A stretch of 64,000 nucleotides of DNA from Bacillus sp. ISL-41 (GTDB lineage: Bacteria; Bacillota; Bacilli; Bacillales; Cytobacillaceae). Below are positions 1-9,506 of this stretch, piece after piece (position 1 is the first letter of the stretch; each line of letters starts with the position of its first letter). A program made the translations under genes and the position numbers. The notes under the pieces were generated by a model. It saw only the letters and a program-made list of their open reading frames with translations, was not told the origin of the DNA and did not search any database. The DNA lies in contig NZ_JAGGQP010000016.1 in the NCBI RefSeq assembly GCF_018613235.1, positions 62,001-126,000 of the forward strand, read 5' to 3'.

Positions 1-982
1 GGAACAGGTAAAACGCTCCCTGGGGCTTAATGCAGCTGATTCCTGGAATGTCGTTCAGCTTTCCATGAATGATTTCAAGCCTATCTTCAAACGCTGAACG
101 CATCCTTTCCACGGCATCCTGCTCTCCTGCATATGCAGCTATGGTTGCATACTGTGCCGGAGTAGTCGGGTTTGACGTGCTGTGGCTTGCCAGGTCGGTC
201 ATTGCATTGATGATTCTGCTGTCCCCGGCAGCGTAGCCGATTCTCCAGCCTGTCATTGAATGTGACTTGGAAACACCATTAATGATGATGGTCTGCTTTT
301 TCAGATCTGCTGAAAGCTGAGCAATCGAGATATGTTCAGCATCTCCATAAATTAATTTTTCATAGATTTCATCCGAAATGATCAGAATGCCCTTTTCCAG
401 GCAGACTTCTCCAAGAGCCTGCAATTCCTCTTGAGAATAAACCATCCCGGTAGGGTTGCTCGGAGAATTGATGATGACTGCTTTCGTCTTTTCTGTCACC
501 TTCTCCTTCAGTTGATCCGGAGTGATCTTGAATTTGTTCTGCTCCAGTCCCTCGACGTAAACCGGATTCCCACCCGCAAGCTTGACCTGCTCTGGATAAC
601 TGACCCAGTATGGGATCGGAATGATGACCTCATCTCCCTCATTGAGAAGAACCTGAAAGAGTGTGTATAAACCATGCTTAGCTCCACTTGTCACAATGAT
701 TTCATTCAGCTGATAGTCAAGACCTTGATCTTCTTTTAACTTAGCTGCGATTTCCTTTTTCAAATCTGGAAGACCTCCAGATGGTGTGTACTTTGTGAAG
801 CCCTCATTCATTGACTTTACAGCAGCATCGATAATATGCTGCGGCGTGTTGAAGTCTGGTTCTCCTGCTCCGAGACCAATCACGTCTTTCCCTTGAGCTT
901 TCAATTCTTTTGCTTTTGCGGTAATTGCCAAAGTTGAAGAAGGAGTGAGCGCTCCCACTCTGCTGGCTAACTGGATCTCCAT
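1..982 (-). CDS. aspB: Aspartate aminotransferase, 3' end cut by window edge
   Basis: Class I PLP-dependent aminotransferase that interconverts aspartate/2-oxoglutarate and oxaloacetate/glutamate in the cytosol. About 327 codons are visible and the C-terminus runs off the left edge. Visible family motifs are YTPSGG near residue 65, NSPSNPTG near 170, the SDEIYE stretch, and SKSHSMTGWRIGY near 235-247, whose Lys is the PLP-binding residue. The ATG at 982 follows an AGGAGGT ribosome site. ypmB lies just downstream on the coordinate axis, that is, upstream in transcription, as in B. subtilis (ypmA-ypmB-aspB). Confidence 0.95.
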   Translation of the reverse strand, partial: MEIQLASRVGALTPSSTLAITAKAKELKAQGKDVIGLGAGEPDFNTPQHIIDAAVKSMNEGFTKYTPSGGLPDLKKEIAAKLKEDQGLDYQLNEIIVTSGAKHGLYTLFQVLLNEGDEVIIPIPYWVSYPEQVKLAGGNPVYVEGLEQNKFKITPDQLKEKVTEKTKAVIINSPSNPTGMVYSQEELQALGEVCLEKGILIISDEIYEKLIYGDAEHISIAQLSADLKKQTIIINGVSKSHSMTGWRIGYAAGDSRIINAMTDLASHSTSNPTTPAQYATIAAYAGEQDAVERMRSAFEDRLEIIHGKLNDIPGISCIKPQGAFYLF

Positions 983-1045
983 CCCTTTACCTCCTATTTT
1001 TTTACATGTATGACGTCCTGTAAACCTCAAAATTTTCCACAGGAC

Positions 1046-1531
1046 TTACAAATTATCAATAGCCCTGAGTTTTTCACCCGTATCAAAATCGACATAATAA
1101 TAATTGATTGTGTCGCTGTTGTTTCGGTAAAAAATTTCCCATGCCGGCCTGTCCGTCTTTTGTATTCTGGCCATGCCGAGCCTTACTTCAATGATTTCAT
1201 TCGGATTTTTTTCCTGATATAGTTTATTTAAAGCCTCTTTTTTCGTGATACCATTTTTGGCATTTCTCGTGATAACTTCGCTGTTTTTTTCATTGATCCA
1301 TACATAAACAGCTTCTTCTTTGGCATTTTTTCCGGTCATCACATAATAAGTCTCTTCTCCGCTGTACAAACTGAAGTTTGTGAAATCGGTAAGATTTGTT
1401 TCTTTTGACGCAATTTGTACAGCCTCTTTTTCTGCAGCCTTGACTGGCTCAACAGCGTTTAAGTAAACATTGATCAGAATCCCCGTTATAGTAACAATAA
1501 TGAGAATGCTGAAAAATATCCATTTCTTCAC
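1046..1531 (-). CDS. ypmB: YpmB-like membrane-anchored protein (DUF5590)
   Basis: About 161 residues, with one N-terminal membrane helix (residues ~3-24) and an extracytoplasmic domain containing two PepSY-like halves (YVMTGKN, VYVWINEK, then YYVDFDTGEKL). The role is unknown in the family. I chose the GTG at 1531 because a GGGG ribosome-site core sits 6 nt upstream. An in-frame GTG at 1543 would add four residues but has no ribosome site. It lies between ypmA and aspB as in B. subtilis and is probably co-transcribed with them. Confidence 0.85.
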   Translation of the reverse strand: MKKWIFFSILIIVTITGILINVYLNAVEPVKAAEKEAVQIASKETNLTDFTNFSLYSGEETYYVMTGKNAKEEAVYVWINEKNSEVITRNAKNGITKKEALNKLYQEKNPNEIIEVRLGMARIQKTDRPAWEIFYRNNSDTINYYYVDFDTGEKLRAIDNL

Positions 1532-1601
1532 ATGTATCCCCACTTTATGTATGCTCTTTTCTGCTTAACAAAACAGCAGTTCATGCACTATTATCTTTGT
1601 A

Positions 1602-1772
1602 TCATGTTCGGTAAATGGTGAAAACTGCTTTTTCTTTATCATCCTGATCCAGTGCAAGGCCGAACATAAGGTCATCACGCTTCAATGTCCTGTTCAGGGC
1701 ATCTACAATTTTATATAAATCAGGACTATTCTGGACTTTCACGGTAGAGACCACTTCAATTTTGCTTTCCAT
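1602..1772 (-). CDS. ypmA: YpmA-like small protein (DUF4264)
   Basis: Small soluble protein of 56 residues beginning MESKIEVVSTVKV. The ATG at 1772 has a strong AAAGGAGAGG ribosome site. The open frame continues 26 codons further upstream but that part looks non-coding. Size, sequence style and position next to ypmB match YpmA of Bacillus. Function unknown. Confidence 0.8.
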   Translation of the reverse strand: MESKIEVVSTVKVQNSPDLYKIVDALNRTLKRDDLMFGLALDQDDKEKAVFTIYRT

Positions 1773-2054
1773 GTCTGTTCCCTCTCCTTTCACACAATTA
1801 TTGTCATTTATATATGTGCTTTCAACTGGCAACAATAGAATTAACACCACTCATTATATCAGGAGATAGCCCTCACTGGTAAGAGTATTACTTCCATACA
1901 AAAAACTTTTCTAGTCCAAACACAGAAAGGCGACAATTCACAAAGTGTTATTTTACTTCTTACAAAACTAAAATGGCTGCGCAGTTTATGCGCAGTTTTT
2001 CTTTAGCCATTTTGATCATTTCAGAAGTTATATTTGCAGCAAAAGGTTCAGCTT
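1773..2054. other. Intergenic region with a terminator only
   Basis: Apart from the nested hairpin terminator near 1962-2015 and presumably a promoter for ypmA, I see no gene or repeat here. Confidence 0.5.
1962..2015 (-). terminator. Nested hairpin terminator after the MBL-fold gene
   Basis: The outer arms AAAATGGCT and AGCCATTTT enclose an inner stem TGCGCA...TGCGCA. The hairpin sits 40 bp after the stop of the MBL-fold gene, read on the minus strand. Confidence 0.6.
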
Positions 2055-2885
2055 TTATTCTTCGCTCAATATCGTTATGACATCATAGGTTGAATCGGTA
2101 AGCTTAATTGTAACTGTACCATGCTGCTTTGTGTAATAAACATCAATCCAGGCTTCATTCAGCATCTCCACTAAATCCGGGTCGGGTTTAATCGAATTGG
2201 ATTTGAAAATTACTGCAAGTTGGGGATCTAAATGCTCAATCAGCAAATCTGAAAAAGAATCTTTTGCAGCAAAAAAAGGCAATTTCACTATATTGACATT
2301 CTTCAATGGTTCGGCAAGAAAAGCTTGTTCAGAGTTATGACTCGCTGAACTAATGTAAAAAATCTGATGATGGAAAAATTGAAAAGAAATATCCGTCCCT
2401 TCATTCTCTTCACTTCCATCAAAAATGACCTCAGCAGTCAGCCCTGGCATTAGTTTTAACAAATCACCTTGCTTCCAGCTTTGAACCTTCACATCGGCCG
2501 GAGTTGAAACTTCTGTAAGAACCTGATTACCAGCTTTCCCAGTAAATATCCGGCGAACATTATATTTCTCGATAATTTGCCCGAGGTTTTCCTGCCCTGT
2601 ATTCGCAGTCAAAATAATCGTCGATAAATCCTTAACATGAAAAAGAGTGAGCAGCCTTTCAAGCTCTTTTAAAGTACCTTTTCCACCCGTGTTGACCAGT
2701 ATATTATCGCCATTGGCATGCTGGATTAGCGCAGCCTCTCCATCGCTGATCGCTAAAAAAGTAAAGGCCAATTCGTTTCTTTTCAGGTTGACATCCACGC
2801 CTTCAACCTCTACGGGAGAAGAAGGAGATTCATACGGGAAATAGTACCAATTCATAAATGCCAGGATTGCCAATATCAGCTTCAT
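2055..2885 (-). CDS. Degenerate ComEC-like metallo-beta-lactamase-fold protein
   Basis: A protein of 276 residues with an N-terminal hydrophobic stretch, probably a signal or membrane anchor. The body follows the layout of the ComEC/Rec2 C-terminal MBL domain: FTFLAISDGEAALIQ, then NILVNTGGKGT, then a beta strand STIILTANTGQENLGQ. In active members that last strand carries HxHxDH; here the histidines and aspartate are missing, so catalysis by the usual di-metal site is unlikely. The ATG at 2885 follows GGAGG by 7 nt; an in-frame GTG lies two codons earlier. Substrate and role unknown. Confidence 0.6.
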   Translation of the reverse strand: MKLILAILAFMNWYYFPYESPSSPVEVEGVDVNLKRNELAFTFLAISDGEAALIQHANGDNILVNTGGKGTLKELERLLTLFHVKDLSTIILTANTGQENLGQIIEKYNVRRIFTGKAGNQVLTEVSTPADVKVQSWKQGDLLKLMPGLTAEVIFDGSEENEGTDISFQFFHHQIFYISSASHNSEQAFLAEPLKNVNIVKLPFFAAKDSFSDLLIEHLDPQLAVIFKSNSIKPDPDLVEMLNEAWIDVYYTKQHGTVTIKLTDSTYDVITILSEE

Positions 2886-2937
2886 GTACACTCCTCCAAT
2901 TACTTCTAGCTTTAGAGTGCGTCATTTAGCTGAAATT

Positions 2938-2968
2938 ATAAAAAGCTTTTTTAAAAAAGGCTTTTTTT
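2938..2968 (-). terminator. Terminator after dinG
   Basis: Arms AAAAAGC and GCTTTTT with an AT-rich loop that can also pair, followed by T residues on the minus strand. It begins 20 bp after the dinG stop. Confidence 0.55.
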
Positions 2969-2987
2969 CACATAGGCAACAGCGGAC

Positions 2988-5783
2988 CTACAGCCAATCT
3001 TGAATCATCTCGACTATTTCTGTTATAGTCCCTTTTTCAACTGGAACGTCAGGCACCGAATGTAAAAAGGCTTTTCCATAAGAAGTAGTAACAAGCCTTC
3101 GGTCGAAGACAAAAATCAAACCTCTATCGTTTGAAGTACGGATCAGCCTTCCGAATCCTTGTTTAAATCTCAGGACGGCTTCAGGCAAGGATAGTTCTGA
3201 AAAAGGACTGCCCCCATTTTCCTTGATTAAGGAACATTTCGCTGCTGTAATTGGTTCATCAGGGGGTGTAAATGGAAGCCTCACAATGATTAAGCACGAC
3301 AGATCCTCACCCGGAATATCGACACCCTCCCAGAAACTGCTGGTCCCAAATAAAATCGCTTTCTCAAACCGCTTGAAATTCCTGGTCAGTCTTGTCCTGC
3401 TGCCTGCAGTAATACCCTGGGCAATCAAGATATATTCTTCCAGGAGGCCGCTTTCCTTGATTAATTCATAAGCCTTTTTCAGCATCTCATGGGAGGTAAA
3501 TAAAATCAGCATCCGGCCTTTAGTTGCTTCTGCAATCGATATGATATGTTCCGTAATAGCTGCAACATAATCATCATTGGAAACAGACTTTATATCCGGC
3601 AAATCGTCAGGAACAACAAGCTTTACCTGCGAACCATATGAAAATGGCGATGGTATTTGCTTTTCCATAAGCGTATTCCGGATTCCCAATTCCTTTTTGA
3701 TAAAACCAAAGGAATTATTAACAGACAGGGTTGCAGAGGTAACAACTACACTTCTTTTTTTCGCGAAAAATTGTTCTGCCAAATAATCAGATACATAAAC
3801 TGGGCGTGAAAAAATGGTCGTTGAATTTTGCAAAGCCCTCATATCTGCCTCGATCCATCTAACATAGCCGCTATCATCTATAAAAAGAGTCCTGGCGGTA
3901 TTGCAAATTTGTTCCAAGTCTTCTTTAACTTGTACAACTTCTTCAAGAATGGATTGCTGCACACCTGAATATTGCTTAGAGCTTTTCCCAGCCTCAACCA
4001 GCCTTTTGTCCAGAGCAGCAATTAAATCCTTTAAGTGAAAATAAAACCTTTCAGCGGTTGTCTTCAATGCACTCCATATACGATTACCCCTGTCCGGAAC
4101 CATGCTTGCATGAATTTTGCTGCCTAGAGTTTTATTCTTCAGCGTTTTTCTTGCATAGCTACCCGCAAGCTTGAAAAGTTCTTCTGTTTCATATACCAGG
4201 TCGGAAATCAACTGATTGATTTCAAACGAATGAAGTCTGCCGGAATCAGTATCTCCGTTATTATGGTTCAGCAGTGTCTCCAATTTATAGAACAGCTGGT
4301 TTTGGTCATATAACCCAAGCTGATTAAGTACTAGCCTGACAGCGAGATAGTCCAGTGATTTCCCAAAGTATTTTCCTGCCGCTTTTTCGAACTGGTGACC
4401 TTCATCGAGTATGACATAATCATAACTCGGTAATGGACCTTTTTCAGAAACAAGGTCCGCAAGAAGCATAGAGTGGTTGGTGATCAGAATATCCGCATGC
4501 TGTGCTTTTTCAACCGCCCTTTGATAAAAGTCATGCCCTTCCCAGTGCTTTGTCTTGAGGAATAAAGCACGTTCATTTTTCACTTTGCCCCAGAAGAGCA
4601 TGCCGCCGCTTGATAAGTTGAGTTCATCAAAATCTCCAGTTTCTGTTTGCGTAAGCCATACAAGGATTTGCATTTTAGTAAGGGCTGTATCATAGTTCTC
4701 CTCAACTTCCCTTAGGGATTGCTCAAACCGGGCCATGCTGATATAGTTGTTCCTGCCTTTAATCAGCGTTGCATTTATGGATTTTCCCAGTATCTGAGCG
4801 AGTTTCGGAACGTCATTGAACAGGAGCTGCTCCTGAAGCTGTGTCGTGTAAGTACTGACTACAACTGGTTTATTGCTTTCCAAAGCAAATATTGCCGCTG
4901 GGATCAAATAACCAAGAGACTTACCTACTCCTGTTCCTGCTTCAATCAAAGCATGGCCATTCTTAGAGAAAGCTTCACTCACGCAGTCCATCATCTCGAA
5001 CTGTCCATGCCTGATCTCATAGCCAGTAAAAGCTTTTTGGAGGAGTGCCTTCTTTTCCTCCGCTGCTTCAGGATACTTAATTACACTTTGGTTAGCGTTT
5101 CTTACTACCGCTACCCTTTTCAAAGCTATCCCCCGGTACACCTCGATATGGTCAGGTAAGACTTCCAGGCTGCGCTCCTTCCTATTCAGTACATCATCAA
5201 AAATCAAGTGAAGGTCGCTTTTTAGTCCCTCAGAAAGCTTTGCAAGCTCCTTGACTGTAACAAGAGGCAAGGCTTTTACAGCATCCAGCATGATCATCAG
5301 CAGCTCTGCCGTCACTTGGGCATCACTATCAGCCTGGTGAGGACGGTCATGGTGCAATTCCTCCCTTGCGGCCAAATCTGTCAATTTATAACTATCTGCA
5401 GACGGATAAAGAATTCTTGCCATTTCCACTGTATCTATAACCGGGCCATAAAAACCTTCCTGGCCTGAGCTTAATAATTCTTCTTGTAAAAACGAAAGAT
5501 CAAATAAAACATTATGAGCGACAAAATACGCATCTTCAAGCATATCAGAGATCTGTGGAGCGATTTCCTCAAATAATGGAGCATCCTTCACCATTGAATC
5601 TGAAATTCCGGTCAACTCCTCAATGAAAGCAGGAATAGCCTGCAATGGATTAACAAGCGAGGAGAATCGGCCAGTAATCATCCCATCCTCAATGATTACG
5701 GCTCCAAATTGTATAATACGGTCACCCTTTTTCGGGGAATTGCCCGTTGTTTCTAAATCTACAACCACAAATTTTTGGCTCAT
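2988..5783 (-). CDS. dinG: ATP-dependent helicase DinG with N-terminal 3'-5' exonuclease domain
   Basis: A 931-residue two-part enzyme acting on DNA. Residues 1-170 form a DEDDh exonuclease of the DnaQ type (FVVVDLETTG at 5-14, later HNVLFD and HQADSDA). The rest is an XPD/DinG-like superfamily 2 helicase: Walker A GTGVGKS near 280, DEGH box near 460, and FGTSSFWEGVDIPGE in the C-terminal motor. The exonuclease-helicase fusion is the normal Firmicute form. I do not see the four-cysteine iron-sulfur cluster of E. coli DinG, which Firmicute members usually lack. Start ATG with GAGGTG upstream. panD lies upstream as in B. subtilis. Confidence 0.93.
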   Translation of the reverse strand: MSQKFVVVDLETTGNSPKKGDRIIQFGAVIIEDGMITGRFSSLVNPLQAIPAFIEELTGISDSMVKDAPLFEEIAPQISDMLEDAYFVAHNVLFDLSFLQEELLSSGQEGFYGPVIDTVEMARILYPSADSYKLTDLAAREELHHDRPHQADSDAQVTAELLMIMLDAVKALPLVTVKELAKLSEGLKSDLHLIFDDVLNRKERSLEVLPDHIEVYRGIALKRVAVVRNANQSVIKYPEAAEEKKALLQKAFTGYEIRHGQFEMMDCVSEAFSKNGHALIEAGTGVGKSLGYLIPAAIFALESNKPVVVSTYTTQLQEQLLFNDVPKLAQILGKSINATLIKGRNNYISMARFEQSLREVEENYDTALTKMQILVWLTQTETGDFDELNLSSGGMLFWGKVKNERALFLKTKHWEGHDFYQRAVEKAQHADILITNHSMLLADLVSEKGPLPSYDYVILDEGHQFEKAAGKYFGKSLDYLAVRLVLNQLGLYDQNQLFYKLETLLNHNNGDTDSGRLHSFEINQLISDLVYETEELFKLAGSYARKTLKNKTLGSKIHASMVPDRGNRIWSALKTTAERFYFHLKDLIAALDKRLVEAGKSSKQYSGVQQSILEEVVQVKEDLEQICNTARTLFIDDSGYVRWIEADMRALQNSTTIFSRPVYVSDYLAEQFFAKKRSVVVTSATLSVNNSFGFIKKELGIRNTLMEKQIPSPFSYGSQVKLVVPDDLPDIKSVSNDDYVAAITEHIISIAEATKGRMLILFTSHEMLKKAYELIKESGLLEEYILIAQGITAGSRTRLTRNFKRFEKAILFGTSSFWEGVDIPGEDLSCLIIVRLPFTPPDEPITAAKCSLIKENGGSPFSELSLPEAVLRFKQGFGRLIRTSNDRGLIFVFDRRLVTTSYGKAFLHSVPDVPVEKGTITEIVEMIQDWL

Positions 5784-6140
5784 TCTTCAATACACCTCTA
5801 ACATTCAGTCAAACAAAACCGTATCACAAAAAATATGAAAGTGAAAGCGAGACAATACCTTTGACGCTATTCTAACATTCTCCATTGAGACACTTTTTTC
5901 TTCTGGACTTTCCATTTCCAATAGCCTTTATTGGGATATGGTACATTCCACCTTCAAAAATCCCTATGTAACAGTCTTATTCCTATTATGACCATTATTA
6001 ATGCAATTGGATTATTCTTTTAGCCATACCAGGCAAATATCCAGTCATTCTTCTGTATGTGATTCTTTCTCATATTTTGACCCGGAAGAACTTTATCCAA
6101 GTCCTATACCGTATCGCAAGAGTATACAGAGTAACGGTAT
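5784..6140. other. Intergenic region between panD and dinG
   Basis: No convincing gene. A plus-strand open frame beginning at 6001 has no ribosome site and runs into panD antisense, so I do not call it. An imperfect inverted repeat (ATACCGT...ACGGTAT, about 6107-6140) abuts the panD terminator. A dinG promoter must lie here but I could not pick one with confidence. Confidence 0.5.
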
Positions 6141-6171
6141 GAAAAAACTCCCGATGATACGGGAGTTTTCT
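6141..6171 (-). terminator. Terminator of the panBCD operon
   Basis: Stem AAAACTCCCG / CGGGAGTTTT with a six-base loop and a T run on the minus strand. It starts a few bases after the panD stop. Confidence 0.85.
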
Positions 6172-6175
6172 TGTT

Positions 6176-6562
6176 TTATAGGAATACCGTTTTCTCAGGT
6201 TCAGCGTGAAGCATTTCTACTATACGGTTATTCTCATCCATCAACGCTACTTTTGGCTGATGTGACGGAACCTTTTCTTCCGCAACAAGCGCGTAGGAAA
6301 TGATGATCACAACGTCACCCTCGTGAACCAGACGTGCTGCTGCTCCATTCAGGCACACTACGCCGCTCCCTCTTTCCCCAGGAATAATATATGTTTCAAA
6401 GCGAGCGCCATTATTATTATTGACAATTTGAACCTTTTCATTGGCAACCATACCGACTGCGTCCAAAATGTCGCTGTCGATGGTGATGCTGCCTACATAG
6501 TTCAGATTTGCTTCAGTTACTCTTGCTCGATGTATTTTAGCATTCATCATGGTGCGGAACAT
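6176..6562 (-). CDS. panD: Aspartate 1-decarboxylase precursor
   Basis: Makes beta-alanine from aspartate for pantothenate synthesis. The protein has 128 residues, and Gly24-Ser25 (YVGSITID) is the self-cleavage site that yields the pyruvoyl cofactor. The position is exactly as in the family when translation starts at the ATG at 6562, which supports that start. It is the third gene of panBCD, 23 bp after panC. Confidence 0.96.
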   Translation of the reverse strand: MFRTMMNAKIHRARVTEANLNYVGSITIDSDILDAVGMVANEKVQIVNNNNGARFETYIIPGERGSGVVCLNGAAARLVHEGDVVIIISYALVAEEKVPSHQPKVALMDENNRIVEMLHAEPEKTVFL

Positions 6563-6585
6563 GGAATATAATCCCCCTATTTAAA

Positions 6586-7434
6586 TTATTCTACTTCTAT
6601 AATGGTATTATCAATCAACCTGGCTTTAGAGAACTTCACTGCAAGGGCAATGATGACTTTTCCCTTCAATGCCTTCAACTCCTGCAGCTCAGGATAGGAA
6701 TAAATTTCAATATAATCTACTGTACCTGTCGTATGTTCATTTAAATGATTTTTTATCAATCCAACGAGTTCATCAGCATTTCTTTCACCATTGTCAATGG
6801 CTAGTCTGGCCATCTTCAAGCTTCTGCTGAGTTCAACAGCCTGAATTCTTTCTTCATCGCTTAAATAGACATTTCTTGAGCTTTTTGCAAGGCCATCCTC
6901 TTCACGAACTGTTTCAACCGGAATCAATTCGATCGGAAAATTAAAATCCTTGATCAGCCCATGAACCACTGCGACCTGCTGGGCATCCTTCAGGCCAAAA
7001 TAAGCCCTTGTTGGCTGGATAATATTAAACAGCTTGAAAAGAACAGTTGCTACTCCGTCAAAATGGCCTGGCCTTGACTTGCCGCAAAGTACATCAGTCC
7101 GCTCAACGACAGAAACCTTGATTGAAGACTTCCCTGGATACATTTCTTCCGGAGAAGGATAGAAAATAAAATCCACGCCCTCAGCTTCCGCGATTTTATG
7201 GTCGCGCTCAAAATCCCTTGGGTAGGCGTCCAAATCCTCTGTCGGACCGAACTGGAGAGGATTCACGAAAATGCTCAGGACAACAACGTCATTTTCCGGC
7301 CGGGCGTTCTTCATCAAAGATATATGGCCTTCATGCAGGAAACCCATGGTTGGTACATAACCGATGGTTTTCCCTTCAGCCGTAAGTTTTTGCACCTGCT
7401 CCTGCATCTCGTTGATTGTTTTTATGATTTTCAT
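6586..7434 (-). CDS. panC: Pantothenate synthetase (pantoate--beta-alanine ligase)
   Basis: Joins pantoate and beta-alanine using ATP in the cytosol. The protein has 282 residues of the HIGH superfamily. [10 protein letters not shown] near 28-37 is the nucleotide-binding motif, and [14 protein letters not shown] and YFGLKDAQQ are family signatures. Its ATG overlaps the panB stop codon by 4 nt, indicating translational coupling. Confidence 0.97.
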   Translation of the reverse strand: MKIIKTINEMQEQVQKLTAEGKTIGYVPTMGFLHEGHISLMKNARPENDVVVLSIFVNPLQFGPTEDLDAYPRDFERDHKIAEAEGVDFIFYPSPEEMYPGKSSIKVSVVERTDVLCGKSRPGHFDGVATVLFKLFNIIQPTRAYFGLKDAQQVAVVHGLIKDFNFPIELIPVETVREEDGLAKSSRNVYLSDEERIQAVELSRSLKMARLAIDNGERNADELVGLIKNHLNEHTTGTVDYIEIYSYPELQELKALKGKVIIALAVKFSKARLIDNTIIEVE

Positions 7435-8267
7435 TCTTTTCCCCCGTACAATGCCTGCAATTCTTCTTCCTTCATGGTAAAACTATGTTTGTCTTCCGGG
7501 AATGCCTTATGTCTAACTTCAGTAACATAGGCACTGAGCCCTGATGAGATTAATTCATTTACATTCGTATATTGTTTCACGAATTTCGGGACTCGGTCCA
7601 CTCCATAAGTGATAATATCATGGTATACAAGAACCTGTCCGTCAACCTCTGCTCCAGCCCCAATCCCAATCGTCGGGATTGTAAGAGCCTGGCTGACTTG
7701 TTCAGCAAGCTGTTTAGGAACGCATTCCAGAACAACAGCAAAGGCACCGGCCTCTTCGCATTTTTTTGCGTCAGCAATTAATTTCTTTGCTGCATCCGCG
7801 CTCTTCCCCTGCACTTTATATCCGCCAAGTACACCTACTGATTGCGGGGTGAGGCCAAGATGTGCTACCACAGGTACTCCTGCCTTGGTCAATGCGTTTA
7901 TATGGTCAATGACCTCATCAGCACCTTCTAATTTAACAGCGTTTGCCCCAGTTTCCTGCATGATTCTTGCACCGTTTATAAGCGTGTCTTTGATTGACAG
8001 ATGATAGCTCATAAATGGCAAATCGACAACAATGAACGTATTGCCCGCTCCTCGCCTGACAGCCTTCGAATGGTGGATCATATCATCCATTGTGACCGGT
8101 ACAGTCGAGTCATAGCCTAGCACGACCATTCCAAGGGAATCGCCTACGAGAATCATATCTGCTTCAGCCTGTTCTGCATGCTTTGATGAAGGATAATCAT
8201 AGGCCGTCACCATGACGATCTTGTTGCCTGTTTGCTTCATTTTTAAGAAATCAGTTGTTTGTTTCAT
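7431..8267 (-). CDS. panB: 3-methyl-2-oxobutanoate hydroxymethyltransferase
   Basis: First committed step of pantoate synthesis, using methylene-tetrahydrofolate. The protein has 278 residues, with VTAYDYPSS near 18 and [19 protein letters not shown] in the TIM-barrel active site. The ATG at 8267 has GGGAGGAAAG upstream. A longer open frame to 8378 runs through the leader terminator and is not coding. Likely controlled by the leader described at 8324-8480. Confidence 0.97.
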   Translation of the reverse strand: MKQTTDFLKMKQTGNKIVMVTAYDYPSSKHAEQAEADMILVGDSLGMVVLGYDSTVPVTMDDMIHHSKAVRRGAGNTFIVVDLPFMSYHLSIKDTLINGARIMQETGANAVKLEGADEVIDHINALTKAGVPVVAHLGLTPQSVGVLGGYKVQGKSADAAKKLIADAKKCEEAGAFAVVLECVPKQLAEQVSQALTIPTIGIGAGAEVDGQVLVYHDIITYGVDRVPKFVKQYTNVNELISSGLSAYVTEVRHKAFPEDKHSFTMKEEELQALYGGKE

Positions 8268-8323
8268 TTTTCTTTCCTCCCTTTTTCTGAAGAGGAGATA
8301 AAACAATCCATCAACCCAGACAC

Positions 8324-8358
8324 TAAAAAAGGACCCATCTATGCCAGAAGGACCCTTT
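8324..8358 (-). terminator. Intrinsic terminator inside the panBCD leader
   Basis: On the minus strand AAAGGGTCC pairs with GGGTCCTTT. The stem has nine pairs, counting two G-U wobbles in the middle, and is followed by six T residues. It lies between the panBCD promoter and panB, so it can act as an attenuator as well as a birA-side terminator. Confidence 0.6.
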
Positions 8359-8471
8359 GAAGCCTGTACTTGTTTCATCCCTCTGTCCCAGTCCGCTACC
8401 GGATCCAGGCAGAACTATTTTTTTATAAAAAAAGTCAACAAGGTGCAGTTCTCTCGATACCGCCCAAATTG
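8359..8471 (-). ncRNA. Structured panB leader, candidate pan-motif RNA
   Basis: About 110 nt of leader separate the promoter at 8472 from the attenuator-like terminator. It holds a helix with arms AGAACT and AGTTCT, extendable by GGC/GCC, closed by a perfect 16-bp AT palindrome (TTTTTTTATAAAAAAA). Known biology: pan-motif RNAs occur upstream of panB in Firmicutes including B. subtilis. I infer membership from position and structure only; I cannot confirm the consensus by eye. Confidence 0.4.
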
Positions 8472-8480
8472 ATTATAGCA
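8472..8480 (-). promoter_or_regulatory. Extended -10 promoter of panBCD
   Basis: TGCTATAAT on the minus strand is a perfect -10 with the TGn extension. The -35 is weak. It sits about 30 bp after the birA stop and gives panBCD a leader of about 200 nt. Confidence 0.55.
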
Positions 8481-8510
8481 AATGACCGCTTTTTTGGCTA
8501 CACAACGATT

Positions 8511-9506
8511 TTAACCTTCGATCTGGATATCAGCCGAGTAAATATTATGAACCGCCCCTGCTGAATCCTCAATCAATAGTACTCCATCCTCCGTGATGCC
8601 AACAGCTTTTCCCTTGATTTCCCCGGTAAGTGTTCTTGCAGTGATCTGTTTACCAATGCTTATCGCATAGCTTTCCCACATCAGCTTTATCGGGAAAAAA
8701 CCTTTTTCCAGATAAAGCAAATACAACTTCTCCAGTTTTTCTAGTATCGCCCTGATCAATCTTTCCCTGTCTATGATTTTGCCAGATTCAATGGCAAGCG
8801 ACGAAGCAATGGATTGAATATCTTCTGGAAAATCTTCTATACCTGTATTTACATTGATGCCGATTCCGATAATGATAGAATTGATCCGATCGGATTCCGC
8901 CTGCAGCTCGGTAAGAATCCCGGTTATTTTCTTGCCATTGATGAGAATATCATTCGGCCATTTAATTTCGGGCAGTAAGCCTGTTACTTCCTCTATGGCC
9001 TGCACCACTCCTACCGCCGTTATTAATGTCAGCTGCGGTGCTTTCGGGATAGGAATTTTCGGTCTGAGGATGAGACTCATCCATATCCCTGAATATTTGG
9101 GAGAATGCCATTTACGGTCCATTCTGCCCCTGCCTGCAGTTTGCTCTTCGGCAATCACGACAGTTCCCTCTTCGGCTTGATCATAAGCCAGTTTATACGC
9201 AATTTTCTGAGTCGATTCCACGCTGTCATGGTAATGCAGATTCCGGCCCAAGAATTCAGTGTTTAAACCAAGGTTTATTTTGTCTGCAGACATATTGTCC
9301 GGGATAGAGATGATCTTGTATCCTTTTCTCCGAACCGCTTCAAATTGAAAGCCTTCCTTGCGAAGTTCCTCGATGTGCTTCCAGACAGCTGTGCGTGTAC
9401 AGCCAGCAATGTCAGCGAGATGTTGTCCGGATAGGTATTCAGTTTCGTTTTTCGTAAATGCATCGATTAATTTTTTTCTGATTTCTGATTGAACGCGTTC
9501 AGCCAT
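8511..9506 (-). CDS. birA: Bifunctional biotin operon repressor / biotin--protein ligase
   Basis: A 331-residue enzyme. An N-terminal winged helix-turn-helix (residues ~8-65, AGCTRTAVWKHI) represses biotin genes. A central ligase domain with GRGRMDRKWHSP near 115 makes biotinyl-AMP and biotinylates carboxylase subunits, and there is a short C-terminal SH3-like domain. Start ATG with AAGGAG upstream. The 5' end overlaps the cca 3' end by 40 bp, so the two are probably co-transcribed. Confidence 0.95.
   Translation of the reverse strand: MAERVQSEIRKKLIDAFTKNETEYLSGQHLADIAGCTRTAVWKHIEELRKEGFQFEAVRRKGYKIISIPDNMSADKINLGLNTEFLGRNLHYHDSVESTQKIAYKLAYDQAEEGTVVIAEEQTAGRGRMDRKWHSPKYSGIWMSLILRPKIPIPKAPQLTLITAVGVVQAIEEVTGLLPEIKWPNDILINGKKITGILTELQAESDRINSIIIGIGINVNTGIEDFPEDIQSIASSLAIESGKIIDRERLIRAILEKLEKLYLLYLEKGFFPIKLMWESYAISIGKQITARTLTGEIKGKAVGITEDGVLLIEDSAGAVHNIYSADIQIEG

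Noticed and set aside
6001-6303. Plus-strand gene antisense to panD
   Set aside because: No ribosome site, runs over the panD terminator and gene, and panD is certain.
8268-8378. N-terminal extension of panB
   Set aside because: Would translate through a terminator hairpin; panB has a strong ribosome site and normal length at 8267.
8268-8510. T-box leader upstream of panB
   Set aside because: No AGGGTGGNACCGCG-type T-box sequence is present; only a terminator and a helix.
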